DNA from: Plenodomus lindquistii
Taxonomy: Eukaryota; Ascomycota; Dothideomycetes; Pleosporales; Leptosphaeriaceae
Direction: 5' to 3'
Assembly: GCA_025504975.1 (NCBI GenBank)
Contig: JANUWI010000001.1
Location: forward strand, 1,426,001-1,490,000
DNA: 64,000 bases
In this document: one piece after another, positions 43,355-54,456 of the stretch
Layout: each line of letters begins with the position of its first letter
Position numbering within the stretch: the first letter of the stretch is position 1
Position numbers and translations under genes: made by a program
The notes under the pieces: model-generated
Told to the model about the DNA's origin: nothing
Database searches by the model: none
What the model saw: the letters and a program-made list of their open reading frames with translations, nothing else

Positions 43355-45352
43355 CTACTGCTGCTTCGCTGGAGATATACAGACATCGAATACACAGTGT
43401 GCCACACCTGGGGCATACATCTTCACCCGCTCCACATGCTCTACTTTCGCCGTCCTTCCCTCTCCCTTGGCTCCTAACTCATTAATCAACCTCTGAAATT
43501 CACTCTCCACCTCCCTAGCTCTCGTCTCAATATCGCCAACCCCAACATTCTCATGCGCATGTATCCACCCCTCTTGATTTAAATCAATAATCCCCACCGC
43601 CGTACCCCACGACAACACCGAAAGCGGCAACAACCCAAGATTAACATGATCAATCCCACCTTCCAATCTCCCCTTCCCTTTCAACCCCTTGACAACATCC
43701 CCAGCTCCCTCATTGCTCATCTGGAAAACCAGGAAATCCTCCGCAACCACACTTTGCTCTTGCTCAACAAAGGCCGGTAAATCGTCTGGAGTAATAATGC
43801 GCACACTCCACCCATTCAACCCAGCGCCGCGACGCAAGCCCTCTACAGACCAGGGATTCAGTTCCCAGCCTAGCACGGTGGCGAAGCCGGCTTTGCGGTA
43901 CGAAAAGGCAAAGTAGCCGATTCCGGCGTATAAATCGGCTGCCACTGCGGTGCTATGAGTATCATTGGTAGCAGTAGCAGCAGCTACGCTCGGCAGATTC
44001 AGAAGTCGTGCTTTTTCCTTGACATTGCCGCGACTGAACATTGTATACAGCGGGGCCCAGGTCTGCTGTATACCATTCTGCGTTGTGCGTACCCAGAATG
44101 CATTTTTAAAGTCGTCGGAAGTAGGAGAGGATAGCGTTTGTGGTGTTGGAACTGGCCCAAAGTCTCCAAAGATAGGGGTAATGTTTATTGGGCTGCGGAG
44201 AATGTTTTCTTGCGCGGTGGTAGTGGTGGTGGTGGTGGTGGTGGTGCTGGTGGTGCTGGATGTTGAAGCGGGGATGGGCGAGTTGACGGCAATGTGTGTT
44301 GTGTTTACTGCATTTGTGACTCTTTGCCAGAATGAGAGGAGAGCGGTGGAGTCTGGTGGGTGGGTTGAGAATAGCGTTGACCAGTGGGAAGAAGTGAAGG
44401 CGTTGTGGGGGAGGAGGAGCATGGGTGTGTAGATTGAGTAGGAGTCTGGGAAGTGGGATAGTAGCGTTTTGGCTGTGAGGTTCAAGGGGTCGAGGAGAGT
44501 GGGCTCGATGGCTTCGAGGGCGGATTGGAGAGCTCTGTGGAGGGCGTTCTTTGAGGTTGCGGAGGAGCGCGGGGAGGAGTGGGATAGTGATATGGCTTGT
44601 GAGAGGTAGTTCAGGCCAAGATGTTCGAGGATGCGGGATTTGTGGTTCTGCTCGTCTTTGTGGTCCAAGGTGTCATCGTAGGGTATGGTGGTGGGTATAC
44701 GCATTCTTTGCTCGCGTGATTTTTCGCGCTTGTATGTGCCAGTCCTAGGGTCAAAGTCCAGATGAAGTGGTTCCGACCCTTTTTCACACTGGCCGCTCTC
44801 AATGTTGAAGATTAGCGTTGGATCGTGCCTGGTCTTTGGCGAGTCTCCATACTCTCCAGTCCTTGGATCGAACTCTAGTTTGGGGAACCTCGTTGGGGCT
44901 GACGACTCTTTGTACTCCCCGCTGTCAAGGTCAAACTCCAGAGTGGGAAACTGCGGTTGATGAACTGGCTGATCGTATTGACCACTGGTTTCATCGAATT
45001 GAAGAACCGAAGAAGACTGTGATTCCTTCGGATCTCGATACTCCTCAGTGACGGGATCAAGTTGCAGAGACGGGAACTGCACGATGTTGCTTGATCCAGA
45101 AGGTGCTCCAGATGCTGACGTTGAATGATGCGCCTGCCCGTATGACACATTCGATCCCATTGCATTTATGTCTTTGAGTCCAGATACGCCAGCTCCAGCC
45201 TGTCCAATTTCTGGTGTCTCAGCTGTGATCTTGCTGGAACGGTCGAGCTGTCCGTTTTGTTCCAAGGCCGTTTTAACCGTCTTTACATGCTGCATTGGAA
45301 CAACAAGTGCAATCCTTTCTTGTAACTCGGCTCCCTCATCTTGCTGACTCAT
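43355..45352 (-). CDS. TYW2: tRNA wybutosine-synthesising protein 2
   Basis: Single exon, 665 residues from the ATG at 45352 (MSQQDEGAELQERIALVVPM); the frame stays open upstream to 45475 but that part is unlike the family. TYW2/Trm12 transfers the aminocarboxypropyl group of S-adenosylmethionine to the tRNA-Phe wybutosine precursor made by TYW1. The methyltransferase-like domain has WAPLYTMFSRGNVKEKARLL, the AdoMet loop ADLYAGIGYFAF, and LGWELNPWSVEGLRRGA. The N-terminal helix (ALVVPMQHVKTVKTALEQNG) is standard. Between residues 92 and 207 lie six copies of a 21-residue repeat ending in FDxxTGEY-like sequence, and a Thr-rich run sits near 44,220-44,260. The repeat block is not part of the catalytic fold as known. 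Confidence 0.93.
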   Translation of the reverse strand: MSQQDEGAELQERIALVVPMQHVKTVKTALEQNGQLDRSSKITAETPEIGQAGAGVSGLKDINAMGSNVSYGQAHHSTSASGAPSGSSNIVQFPSLQLDPVTEEYRDPKESQSSSVLQFDETSGQYDQPVHQPQFPTLEFDLDSGEYKESSAPTRFPKLEFDPRTGEYGDSPKTRHDPTLIFNIESGQCEKGSEPLHLDFDPRTGTYKREKSREQRMRIPTTIPYDDTLDHKDEQNHKSRILEHLGLNYLSQAISLSHSSPRSSATSKNALHRALQSALEAIEPTLLDPLNLTAKTLLSHFPDSYSIYTPMLLLPHNAFTSSHWSTLFSTHPPDSTALLSFWQRVTNAVNTTHIAVNSPIPASTSSTTSTTTTTTTTTTAQENILRSPINITPIFGDFGPVPTPQTLSSPTSDDFKNAFWVRTTQNGIQQTWAPLYTMFSRGNVKEKARLLNLPSVAAATATNDTHSTAVAADLYAGIGYFAFSYRKAGFATVLGWELNPWSVEGLRRGAGLNGWSVRIITPDDLPAFVEQEQSVVAEDFLVFQMSNEGAGDVVKGLKGKGRLEGGIDHVNLGLLPLSVLSWGTAVGIIDLNQEGWIHAHENVGVGDIETRAREVESEFQRLINELGAKGEGRTAKVEHVERVKMYAPGVAHCVFDVCISPAKQQ
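44217..44260 (+). repeat. GGT-type microsatellite coding a Thr run in TYW2
   Basis: A run of (ggt)n triplets on the + strand, interrupted by gct triplets, encodes a stretch of about ten Thr residues flanked by Ser/Thr on the minus strand, in a disordered linker before the catalytic domain. Confidence 0.85.
44731..45080 (-). repeat. Six 21-residue (63-nt) coding repeats inside TYW2
   Basis: Residues 92, 113, 134, 155, 176 and 195 of TYW2 each start a unit with a core like QFPTLEFDLDSGEY; the period is 21 residues for the first five and slightly shorter for the last. The best copies are at 134-147 and 155-168; others are degenerate (one ends in Cys in place of Tyr). Nucleotide identity between copies is only partial, pointing to old duplications kept under selection. 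Confidence 0.8.
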
Positions 45353-45745
45353 GTTGTTTTTGTTGAGGAAAGAAGTAGGAGTGTGAGGAAGACAAAGGGT
45401 CAATGAGAGACTGGGCCGAAAGCATAGTGGACCCTGGAGGTTGTCAGTAGGTTTAGGCAGCTGCAAGATCAACACAACCAGTGCACGTTAGCACGTTAGC
45501 CTCACCAAATCCGAAACTTGATCGAGACGAAAGCATGATTAGTTTTGAATAGCAATACGACTATCGTCCACATGGGGAAAGAAGCTCCTTGCAGCTGCTG
45601 TTGTCCAATCCAACCCCGCCCCCACTTGTTTCTCCAACATGACGCAGGAAGCAAGCACACGTCGTCCACACCCGACTGACTAGCAACCCTCACTCTTCTC
45701 CAATTCAACATCCACAACCACTGAGCTATCGCTCTGCCCTTTACA
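45353..45745. promoter_or_regulatory. Divergent promoter region, TYW2 / Nudix gene
   Basis: 393 bp between start codons facing away from each other; CA/CT-rich on the right side. No gene recognised. Confidence 0.5.
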
Positions 45746-46690
45746 ATGCCACTCTCGAACCTCGACCTCGTGAACGAGACCGATGGCTTTCCCTACCCAG
45801 AATCAAACACCGACCGCTACCTCGCAAGCATAAACACATACTACCAACTACGCGTCGCAGGCTACCATTATGCGCTGGGCTATATGCTGCCTTCAGTCAC
45901 AGAGGTCTTTCGCGGAATACCAAACTGGGAGATTGACGACGACGCGCGCGTCTTGACGCTTACTGGCGGTACAAACGCTGAAGAGCGGTCAAAAGCTGTG
46001 GAGTTCACGCTGTTGGCGCTGAAGGAGACTGGGCATTTCAAGGTGCTGGATAAATGGCGAGGAGAGCTGTATCCGGTATACGGGCTAGGCAAAGAGCTGC
46101 TATTCAATGTGGAACGGAGCGCAAGTCCGTTGTTCGGCGTGGTGTCGTACGGTGTACATCTGACGGCTTACACAAAGAAGGATGGGCAGCTGAGGATATG
46201 GACACCAAGGCGTGCACGCACAAAACAGACTTATGGCGGTATGTTGGACAATGCTGTCGCAGGTGGCATCGCGTCTGGGGAGATTCCCTTTGAGAGCTTG
46301 GTGCGAGAATGTGCTGAAGAGGCGTCGTTACCTGAAGCCTTGGTTCGCGAGAAAGCAAAGGCCTGCGGCACGGTCACATACTGGTACGTCAGAGATCAGA
46401 GGGCAGGCGGCGAGACGGGCCTTATGCAGCCGGAATGCCAGTACGTTTACGACCTCGAACTGCCAGAAGATGTGATTCCTACGCCAGGCGACGACGAAGT
46501 CGAGGAGTTCTATTTATGGACGGTGGAAGAGGTTCAAGAGGCGATGAAGAAGGGCGAGTTCAAGCCAAACTGCGCGTTGGTCGTGTTGGATTTCTTTGTC
46601 CGCCACGGTATCCTCACGAGCGAGAATGAGAGGGACTATATTGAAATAGTGAGTAGATTACACAGGAGGCTTGAATTCCCCACGCTATGA
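45746..46690 (+). CDS. Nudix hydrolase, DUF4743 + Nudix (thiamine-pyrophosphokinase-related)
   Basis: Single exon, 314 residues. The N-terminal about 120 residues form the DUF4743 domain (GYHYALGYMLPSVTEVFRG); the Nudix domain follows with the box at 173-195 (G-x5-E-x7-R-E-C-A-E-E-A-S-L), in which Ser194 replaces the usual Gly. GGMLDNAVAGGIASGE is the typical context of fungal proteins annotated as thiamine-pyrophosphokinase-related. Relatives such as S. pombe and plant enzymes hydrolyse nucleoside or damaged thiamine diphosphates. Substrate is inferred from the family. Confidence 0.88.
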   Translation: MPLSNLDLVNETDGFPYPESNTDRYLASINTYYQLRVAGYHYALGYMLPSVTEVFRGIPNWEIDDDARVLTLTGGTNAEERSKAVEFTLLALKETGHFKVLDKWRGELYPVYGLGKELLFNVERSASPLFGVVSYGVHLTAYTKKDGQLRIWTPRRARTKQTYGGMLDNAVAGGIASGEIPFESLVRECAEEASLPEALVREKAKACGTVTYWYVRDQRAGGETGLMQPECQYVYDLELPEDVIPTPGDDEVEEFYLWTVEEVQEAMKKGEFKPNCALVVLDFFVRHGILTSENERDYIEIVSRLHRRLEFPTL

Positions 46691-46848
46691 TGTGGGAGGG
46701 TCGAGAACGACCTAAGGACTCCTTCTTTTGGGGTATTTGTACGCCGTGCCAAATAGACTAGACCAGATGATACCGATGCCACCACTTATGCCTCCCGAAC
46801 GCCTTCCATGCTTGACTTTTGATATAGTTTTCTTATCCGTGCGGTTTA

Positions 46849-47339
46849 CTACGAGTGCTTGACGAGCATGTAGATGTTATCGATTTTCAGCGCGTTCAAC
46901 TTCTTGTGGGGTCCCTCCATGTATAACAGTAGTCCACCAAAACTTGCGTAGTATTTCCTGGATCGTATTAGCACCACAGCCTTGCCCCCTCGACGGCGCG
47001 CACTCACATAATGTCGCCTTCGCCGTCCTCCATGCGGTAGTGTTTTCCATAGCAAACATAGTCGTACATGTCTGCCAGTGTCGTGACGCCGTTCCTCCCT
47101 ACGTTCCTCCACATAGTCTCGTTTTGGTCCTTGGTTGCGCCATCAAGTGAAAGTGTGGTAGCCAGCACCATGCTCAATGTGTCGCCGACCCGTACTGGAA
47201 ATAGCTCGTGATTGATATCGAGGGTCATGGTAATCTGGTTGTCCGTAGAGTTGCCATAGATGCGCGAGACTCGGTCGTACTTCTCATTGTTGATTGAGGT
47301 AATGTTGAACGTCTCTTCGAAGACTTGTGCGTCTGCCAT
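46849..47339 (-). CDS. RPB8: RNA polymerase I/II/III shared subunit RPB8 (RPABC3)
   Basis: Two exons, complement of 47008..47339 and 46849..46957, 146 residues, the same length as the yeast protein. The OB-fold subunit begins MADAQVFEETFNITSINNEKYDRV in fragments, with YDYVCYGKHYR, and the second exon supplies YASFGGLLLYMEG and the terminal LKIDNIYMLVKH. The 50-nt intron (gtgagt..cag) splits the Met codon of DIM. Shared by all three nuclear RNA polymerases. Confidence 0.96.
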
Positions 47340-47753
47340 GGTCGTTGCGATAGCAGGAATTAGCTGTGTTGGAGAAGATGATTTTTCGACGGTCTCTCGA
47401 GGGGTAGATCTAAGGTCAGCGCGCGACTTGCGGATTCGTGATTGCTATTGCGACTGATTGGGAAGTTTGGAAAGAAAGAGTGAGAAGCTCGGACCCTGAC
47501 TTGGCGTGGACCCCCGATGCTCCTCCGCGTCCGCTGCCCGCCATCCCCACGACTCCGGAACACACTTGACACCGCGTCAATCCTTACTACGACATCCGTT
47601 GCTCCCACTGCCTCAGTACCTCTGCTGTAGCATCGCTATAGCGGTACCTGGCGAGTGCGTTGTCGGAGCTGCCAGGGCACTCGCGCCTTGTAGCCCCCGA
47701 CTCGTGGCGGTATATCTGGCTTGTGTCCACGCCGTCTACTCCAGGTCCACGAA
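47340..47753. promoter_or_regulatory. Divergent promoter region, RPB8 / F-box gene
   Basis: 414 bp between starts facing away from each other. No gene or repeat recognised. Confidence 0.5.
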
Positions 47754-50169
47754 ATGACACTCTTTCCACTTCCACAAATGACGCCTCTTTCGCCCTCTAT
47801 GCAAGATTCGAGCGATAGCCGCGAATGCAGTCCAGTAGCTCTTGACCGGCTCAATCTTGTCAAATTGAAGGCTGCAGCAAACCAACATAACCCACTACTC
47901 AACCTCCCAGACGACATCTTCAAATGCGTCATCGACTACTTAGACCGAGATACTGCATGGAGCTTGAAGCGATTATGCAAGGGTATGGCTAGCAGCTTAA
48001 CAGTGAACCAGCTACTCTACAGATCCCCAATGCGGCTGAGCGACGTGCGTGATATCAGGCTTGGAGACTGGAAGTACAAAGTCAACGGCTCGATGCGATG
48101 GGCGAAGCTGCAATCTAGTATCAACGATGTGACTCGGCATTACGTACACAAACTTGCCATGTCCCACTGGGCTAGTATAGACGACTTTCGCTGGATCGAG
48201 GCGAATCTTCCCGCGTTGACAAGTTTGAACATCTCGGCTATCAAAGACTTTGTGTGGACTCCAGAAGAGACGTGGTCGTGGAAGATGTTGGCTGAGGCTT
48301 GTCCGAAACTGTTCAGCCAGCTAAAGGAGCTGCAGGTAGCGAACTGGGCTGACTATACCACACATGCGAGGATCGAATACAGCTACTCATACAACGACTA
48401 TCGCTTCAAACAAAAATTCAGAATATCCCGACGCAGAGATGGAGGGTCGGTCGCCAGTATGATCTTTCCATTATGCAGCCAGTTGCAAACACTTGCTATT
48501 CGTGACTGCTACTCTGGTTTTCAGTAAGTTCATCTAGGAGGATATACCGCTTGTGCTAACTTCTAGTCGTAGCACTTGGAATGAATGGGAGGTCCACCAA
48601 CGCGTCTGCTCTCTTGTCGATGGAATACAACAACACTGTCCGGCCAGCTTGACGAAGCTTAAAGTCCACGACTATGCACCGTACCGATCGCTCTTCTCGA
48701 CCGATGCTACAACGTGGTCACGCTTGAAGAATGTGGAGATCAACTTATATGGATGGATGGAGGACCGGCGGGACCGTGACGTGATCGGGCCAATACCATA
48801 TAGGATCACGCAGGGCCATCATCATCGCGAAGAGGAAGAGGCATTCGATGACAAGTCCTTCTCCACGTGCGAACGCGATCACATGGCGCTCGGAAATCAT
48901 GTCGTGCAAGATGTTGGAGCATCGTTTGAGGACTTGCTCCAAAGCCTACAGACCATTTCAAAGAGATACCCAAACATCAGCATCAAGCCAAGCCGCAACC
49001 TAGACAGCATCACCCTACACCCATTCCATCTGGTCAACGTAATGCAGCGGCGGTACCCCTTTGGTCACGCTGCTCAGCAGACCCCAGACTCAGTGGTGGA
49101 CCCTAGTTCCAAGCCTGAAGTCCAAGAGGCCCTCCGCTGGCTTGCGGAGAAGTGCAGTTGGAAGCCAATCCTGGCGTGGGACTCGATGATGTGCGATGTC
49201 TTCCCCGCCAATCTCGAACCAAACAGGACATTTCTACCCAAGCTTGATGTTCTCTCGCGCATCAAGACCATGGTGTCAACTCTTCGGGGCCTCATGATAC
49301 CCATTCGTATTTCTATCGGCGATCGGAGCAACAGCTGCCCCTCCTTTGGCTTGGACGGCTCGCTCTATTTTGGCGACTTCAAGACCTTTGTAGGGGAAGG
49401 AGATGCGAAACACGAGATCCTTCGACCTACACAAGCATCATACAATCTAATGCCGATCGCATCCATGGTGGACGAGCTGACGATATCATATCCCGTTGAT
49501 GTTCCGGGGGTTTCGGGATGGCGGGCAGCCTCACGAGCAACACCTGCAGAGACAGCACTCATGAAGCGCGAGATGATTGGGTGGCGACGGTTCTGGTTTC
49601 GCTACGCATCTCAGTTCAAGAACTTGAAGAAGCTGACGGCGAACGTGCCCGATGACATTTACGAAGACTGGGGAAAGAGCGAGCTGGCCAGCCTGCTATC
49701 AGACGAGCGTTGGGAGATGCTTGAGGTGGAAGAGCAGGATGCTGATTACGGCTTCTTCAACAGCTACTTCCCGTTCAGCTCGACGTCTCTAACGCGCAGG
49801 GCACGAAGGTGCAGTCGCATCGGCACACAGTATCGCAAGAAATTTGTACAGCGCGTGTTCTTCCGTCTCGACGACAAGCCACTGAACATCACGCCTCGTC
49901 ATCCAGAACTGAGTGACCAAGAAGGGGATGAGAAGGAGATTACAGATGACGAGATCAAGGACGTGGCGATGGCGCCTCATCGGTTCTGGATGAAGGATGG
50001 GACAGACGAAGAGCAGCGAGAGAAGAGAAAGAGGTGCGACAAGGGAGGAGAGTCACACGAGAAGGGTGGGAAGAAGCGGAAGGTTGTCGAGGAGAGTGTT
50101 GCAGGCACTGCGGAAGAGGCGGTGCTGGACCATGTCGACAGGACGTTTGCTCAGATTTGGGAGCTCTAG
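47754..50169 (+). CDS. F-box protein, substrate unknown
   Basis: Two exons, 47754..48523 and 48567..50169, 790 residues; the 43-nt intron (gtaagt..ctag) splits a His codon. An F-box-like segment lies at about residues 46-85 (NPLLNLPDDIFKCVIDYL, WSLKRLCKGMA), which would bind Skp1 in an SCF ubiquitin ligase. The rest has weak leucine-rich-repeat-like helices (LPALTSLNISAI, LKELQVANWADY) and a basic Lys/Glu-rich tail (EKRKRCDKGGESHEKGGKKRK) that may be a nuclear signal. This architecture is common in fungi, usually without known substrates. A second ATG eight codons downstream is possible. Confidence 0.8.
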
Positions 50170-50884
50170 GCTGGTTGCGTGTGGTGGGCGTTGTGGCGTG
50201 TACATGGATGCCCCACTATTCACGTGCGAGCTGTCAAATGTAGTGAGGACTGTGATGTCACTGGAGGATGGTCATCCTTGTCCGCATTAGATGGAACGTG
50301 CAGCAACCTCACCACGCACCACTCGGCGTAGGTCATGCACCAGCGGTCTTGTACCGCATAAAGTGTCACGTAGTATCGGTACAAGACATGGGAGTGGGAG
50401 GCGTCTGCGATTGACTGGTATTGCTTGATGCATACTCTACACAGTTTGGAGATAGAGAGGCGGGGTGAATTGGATGTTCAACAGCACTATCTTTAGAAGA
50501 AAGCAAGTACACAGTACATACTGTGTAGGGTAGCGGCCGGCAACCAGGCGTTAGCTCGTGCATCTTGTGGATAGTGGTTGGCTGCTGTCAGAAAGGTGGA
50601 GCACAGAAACGGCGGACGGATGGCTAGCCTTATGCAGTGCCCGGCAGGGTCCAGCGGAGGGCAACCTTTTCGAGTCGCCAACCCAACTCCTTTGGTGCCA
50701 CCACCATTAGTTCCCTTCTATCTTCTCTCCACGTCGCTCGTTACACCACTGCCCTGCACTGCCTTCACCCCCGGCCGCGCCGTACAACTGCTTTCCTCCA
50801 CCACCAAGTCCGCCAAATCTCGGCGTCTCTGTCGCTGCTGCATGCGCCTCCGCCGATAGTAGTTCCGGATCCTCGCCATCCCTC
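50170..50884. other. Intergenic, 0.7 kb, promoter of apyrase gene
   Basis: Holds the F-box 3' UTR and, from about 50,690, a C/T-rich stretch typical of a fungal promoter leading to the apyrase ATG. No gene recognised. Confidence 0.5.
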
Positions 50885-53133
50885 ATGGGAAAGTGTACGC
50901 AATCCCCATATGCGCCGAGCATCCACCCCCGCTATTCAGACTTTGGGCTAACACGACTGGATGCGCAGGGAGATATGGTGTTGTCCTGGACGCGGGGTCC
51001 TCCGTGAGTGCTTCCGATCAGCACGAGTCGAAATGGCATGATGTGGCTAATCGCACATAGGGGACGCGCGTTCACATCTACCGCTGGCTAAACAGCGACA
51101 ACGCCCGCAACAAGGCGACTGATGCCCAACTCCACAGTCTGCCTGTCATCGAGACCAAGAAGAAGTGGACCAAGAAGATACATCCAGGCATATCGACCTT
51201 TGGCGAGCACCCGCACAATGTCGGCATCGAACACCTCGAAGACCTCCTTCGCCATGCGCTCAAGCATATACCCGCCGAGGACGTCCCAAACACGCCGCTT
51301 TTCCTCCTTGCGACCGCTGGTATGCGCATACTACCTGAGCGCCAACGGAAGGAAGTGTTGAAGGAGGTCTGCGACTTCACGCGCAAGACAACAAAATTTC
51401 AGTTACCGGATTGCGACGTACACATTCAGGTCATTCCCGGCGAAACCGAGGGTCTGTACGGGTGGATAGCGGCCAACTATCTGCTGGGTGGATTCGATCA
51501 ACCCAAGGATCACGACCATGGCAAGGGACATAACACGTATGGCTTTCTGGATATGGGAGGCGCATCGGCGCAAATCGCTTTCGCGCCAAATGCGACAGAA
51601 GCAGAGAAGCATGCAAACGACCTGACGCTCATGCGACTACGAACCATCGGTGGAACGCCGCTCGAGTACAAAGTCTTCGTGACCACATGGCTGGGGTTTG
51701 GTGTAAATCAGGCAAGGGAGCGATATCTCAAGGCCTTGCTACAGTCCAGTTCTTCGAAAGAACTACCTGACCCGTGCCTGCCCAATGGGCTAAAAATGGA
51801 CATCACAAAGGACGGCAAGGTCATCAATGCGGATTCAGACGAAGACACGGATGACGACGAACCAAAGCCAAAGGCAGCAGCCAAACTGGTGGGAACTGGC
51901 AATTTCAAAGAGTGTCTTCATCAGACTTATCCGCTGTTGGAGAAAGAGAAGGAATGCACAGATTCTCCGTGTCTCATCAACGGACAACACGTACCTGCCA
52001 TCGACTTTGACGTAAACCATTTCGTGGGTGTTTCGGAATACTGGCACACGACACACGAGATCTTCGAAAAGGGACACAAGGACAAAGCGTATGACTTCAA
52101 GACCTACCAAGAGCGTGTGGATGAATTCTGCAATCAGGACTGGAAGAGTATAGAAAACGGCATCAAGAAAGAGAAGTGGGGCAAGAAAGTTGACGAGGAA
52201 AAGGCGCGAGAAGTCTGCTTTAAAGCTTCTTGGATCATCAACATGTTGCACGACGGTATCGGCGTGCCTCGCGTAGGAATTGAGGATCTCAAAGGCGGCC
52301 AAAACACCACCAAAGCCATACACGACAACGCGAAAGAGAAAGGCTTCCTTGACCCCTTCCAAGCCGTCAACAAAATCAAAGACATAGAAGTGAGCTGGAC
52401 CCTCGGCAAAATGGTTCTCTACGCCTCCAGCGAAATTCCTCCACCCGACGAAAAAGCCCTTGCCGTAGGCTTCGGTTCCAATGTCGCAGGCATACCAGCG
52501 GACTTCCAATATCCAGGCGGTACACCCCTCGCCTACGAATCAGACGACAACTGGCATCGCCTGTTTGTCGAGAATCCGCAGCGCGTGCCGGCCTTCTTCA
52601 TCATGATCTTCATGATCATCTTCATATTCTGCTTAATCTTGGGTAAAGAGCGGCGCGCTAGCGTGATGAAGTTTTTCGTGAATCTCTTGCCAAAGAAACA
52701 AGGTAAAGACCCACTTCACCGCCGGCGTCGCATCTCCCCGCTCAAGATGTTTGGTCTCGGTGGTGGCGCATCGTCGAATCCAACATATGAGCGTGTCGAC
52801 CTGGAAGACGGCACCGCAACCAATGAGTTTGAGCTGCAAGAAGCATATGTCGATTCCTCAGATGACAACGAATTGTCTGATTCGAGCGATGGGTCGAAAC
52901 TTGGAAGAACCTCTGGGTGGGCGACACCACAGATCCAAAAGGAAGCAGCTGGTGGAGCATACTTTGGTGGTGGCGGAGACGTCTTGACGCAGGGCGTGGG
53001 GCTAGGGCTGGGACCGCAGAGTGCGTTTAATCGTGCGGGACTCATGGCGAGGACGGAGAGTAGTGAGAGGATTCGGAGTCGAGCGAGTAGTCCGAAGAGG
53101 GGGAAGGGTGGGTTGGGGAAGTTGGACGAATGA
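50885..53133 (+). CDS. YND1: Golgi apyrase / nucleoside diphosphatase (GDA1-CD39, Ynd1-like)
   Basis: Three exons: 50885..50894, 50969..51003, 51061..53133; 705 residues. The first coding exon is only 10 nt; with the second it rebuilds the family start MGKWRYGVVLDAGSSGTR. All apyrase conserved regions are present: DAGSSGTRVHIYRW, LLATAGMRILP, IPGETEGLYGW, FLDMGGASAQIAF. A single membrane segment (about 526-545, FFIMIFMIIFIFCLILG) anchors the lumenal enzyme, followed by a 150-residue acidic/Ser-rich cytoplasmic tail. Ynd1 hydrolyses nucleoside di- and triphosphates made during Golgi glycosylation. The open frame continues 5' of 51322 but has no ATG without the two small exons. Confidence 0.93.
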
Positions 53134-53461
53134 TGTTGAGGACGTTCTGATGAGGCATGTTTATTTGGTGTGTATAGCATAGATTCGGAGTTTGGTGCGT
53201 GGGGGGCCATATGGCTGGTATGCCTTTTGTGGTTTCCAAGGGTCAGGCGTTCTCTTCGCGCTGCAGATGGGTGTTCCCGGTCGTATTTTTGAGATCTCAT
53301 TTGAGATGCCTTGTTTCTATGTTTGAGACGTCTAGTTTATGTTGTATATCACACAGTTTCCACATTCTGTGATTCATCAAGCATCTTCCACCACTGCATC
53401 ATGGTTAGCCCCTCGCATCGCCCCTTCATCACCTCATCCACTCACTCACTCAATCACTCAC
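53134..53461. other. Convergent intergenic region, apyrase / amidotransferase
   Basis: 328 bp with both 3' ends. A short (tcac/tcact)n-like stretch lies at 53435-53468 over the amidotransferase stop. Confidence 0.5.
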
Positions 53462-54456
53462 TCACTCCTCTAACAAAAACCTCAAAAACGCCTCCGCAAT
53501 GATAACGCCATCATGCTTCTTGCCCACCCTCTCCAACGCATCCCTTGCCTGCTCATCCTCAAAAATACCCTGCTCATTCCTCATCTTAACAAGATGCGTC
53601 ACAATGCCCTCGTTGAACTCTGGATGGCCTTGCACACTGATAAGGCGACGTTGCTCGTACATGCCCTGTGTTAGACAGCGGGGACTGCCGCCCAAGGGGG
53701 TGACAGAGGGCGGGTAATTAAACACTATATCGCGATGCATTTGATGTATCGACTACATCGCTCTTTATCAGCACAAAGTAACGCACACTTTTCCATTCTG
53801 TGAGATCGTGGAAAGAGTAAGACAACGAAAGGTAGGGGGAAGGGGCAGGAGAAAGGTGAACGTACAAGCGTATCCTGTTTAAAAATCTCCTTCCCCTTTG
53901 CAGTAAGTTGAACGGGCAAAACGCTAATCTCCCAGCCGTCATCACTCCGACCGACTTTCGCACCCAGTGCGCGCCCGAGAATCTGGTGCCCGAAACATAC
54001 GCCGATGATGCGGATGCGGGTTTGTGCAAGGAGTGTCTCGGTGAAGGAGACGAGTTTTAGGATCCAGGGGTCGGAATCGTAGGAATTGTGCTCTGTGATT
54101 ATCAAGTAATATTAGTACTCGCTACTACATACCAACAGTATCCCAGCTTTTCGTAGCAAGGAGAGAGGTGAAGAGAGGAAAGTGAGCTGAGATTTGGAGG
54201 CATTTTATTGTTGATTGGTTTACGCACTTGACCCAGAAATCAAAACTGCATCGATGTCGTCGAGATTGGGATACTCCTGTGCCGTCACAACGTCGAATGC
54301 ACTCAGCACCAAATCTTCCTTTGGATTCAGGCCCACGCCCTGCGCCGCGGTTTCAAGTAGTGTGGTGAAAATTGCGCCGTATTTGCCGTATTTGTCGACG
54401 ACGGCTGGGGGCGGCGTGTCGCATTCTAGAATTGCTATGCGGAGGGGCGTTTTCAT
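53462..54456 (-). CDS. Class I glutamine amidotransferase-like protein
   Basis: Three exons: complement of 54228..54456, 53866..54092, 53462..53752; 248 residues. GATase1 fold with the nucleophile Cys in IGVCFGHQILGRALG and the catalytic His in SVQGHPEFNE; the substrate-side block SIHQMHRDIV is restored by splicing at 53752. These stand-alone proteins look like the glutaminase half of GMP synthase and are found in most fungi; some related enzymes act as gamma-glutamyl peptidases. The donor substrate is not predictable. First intron 135 nt, second 113 nt. Confidence 0.88.
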
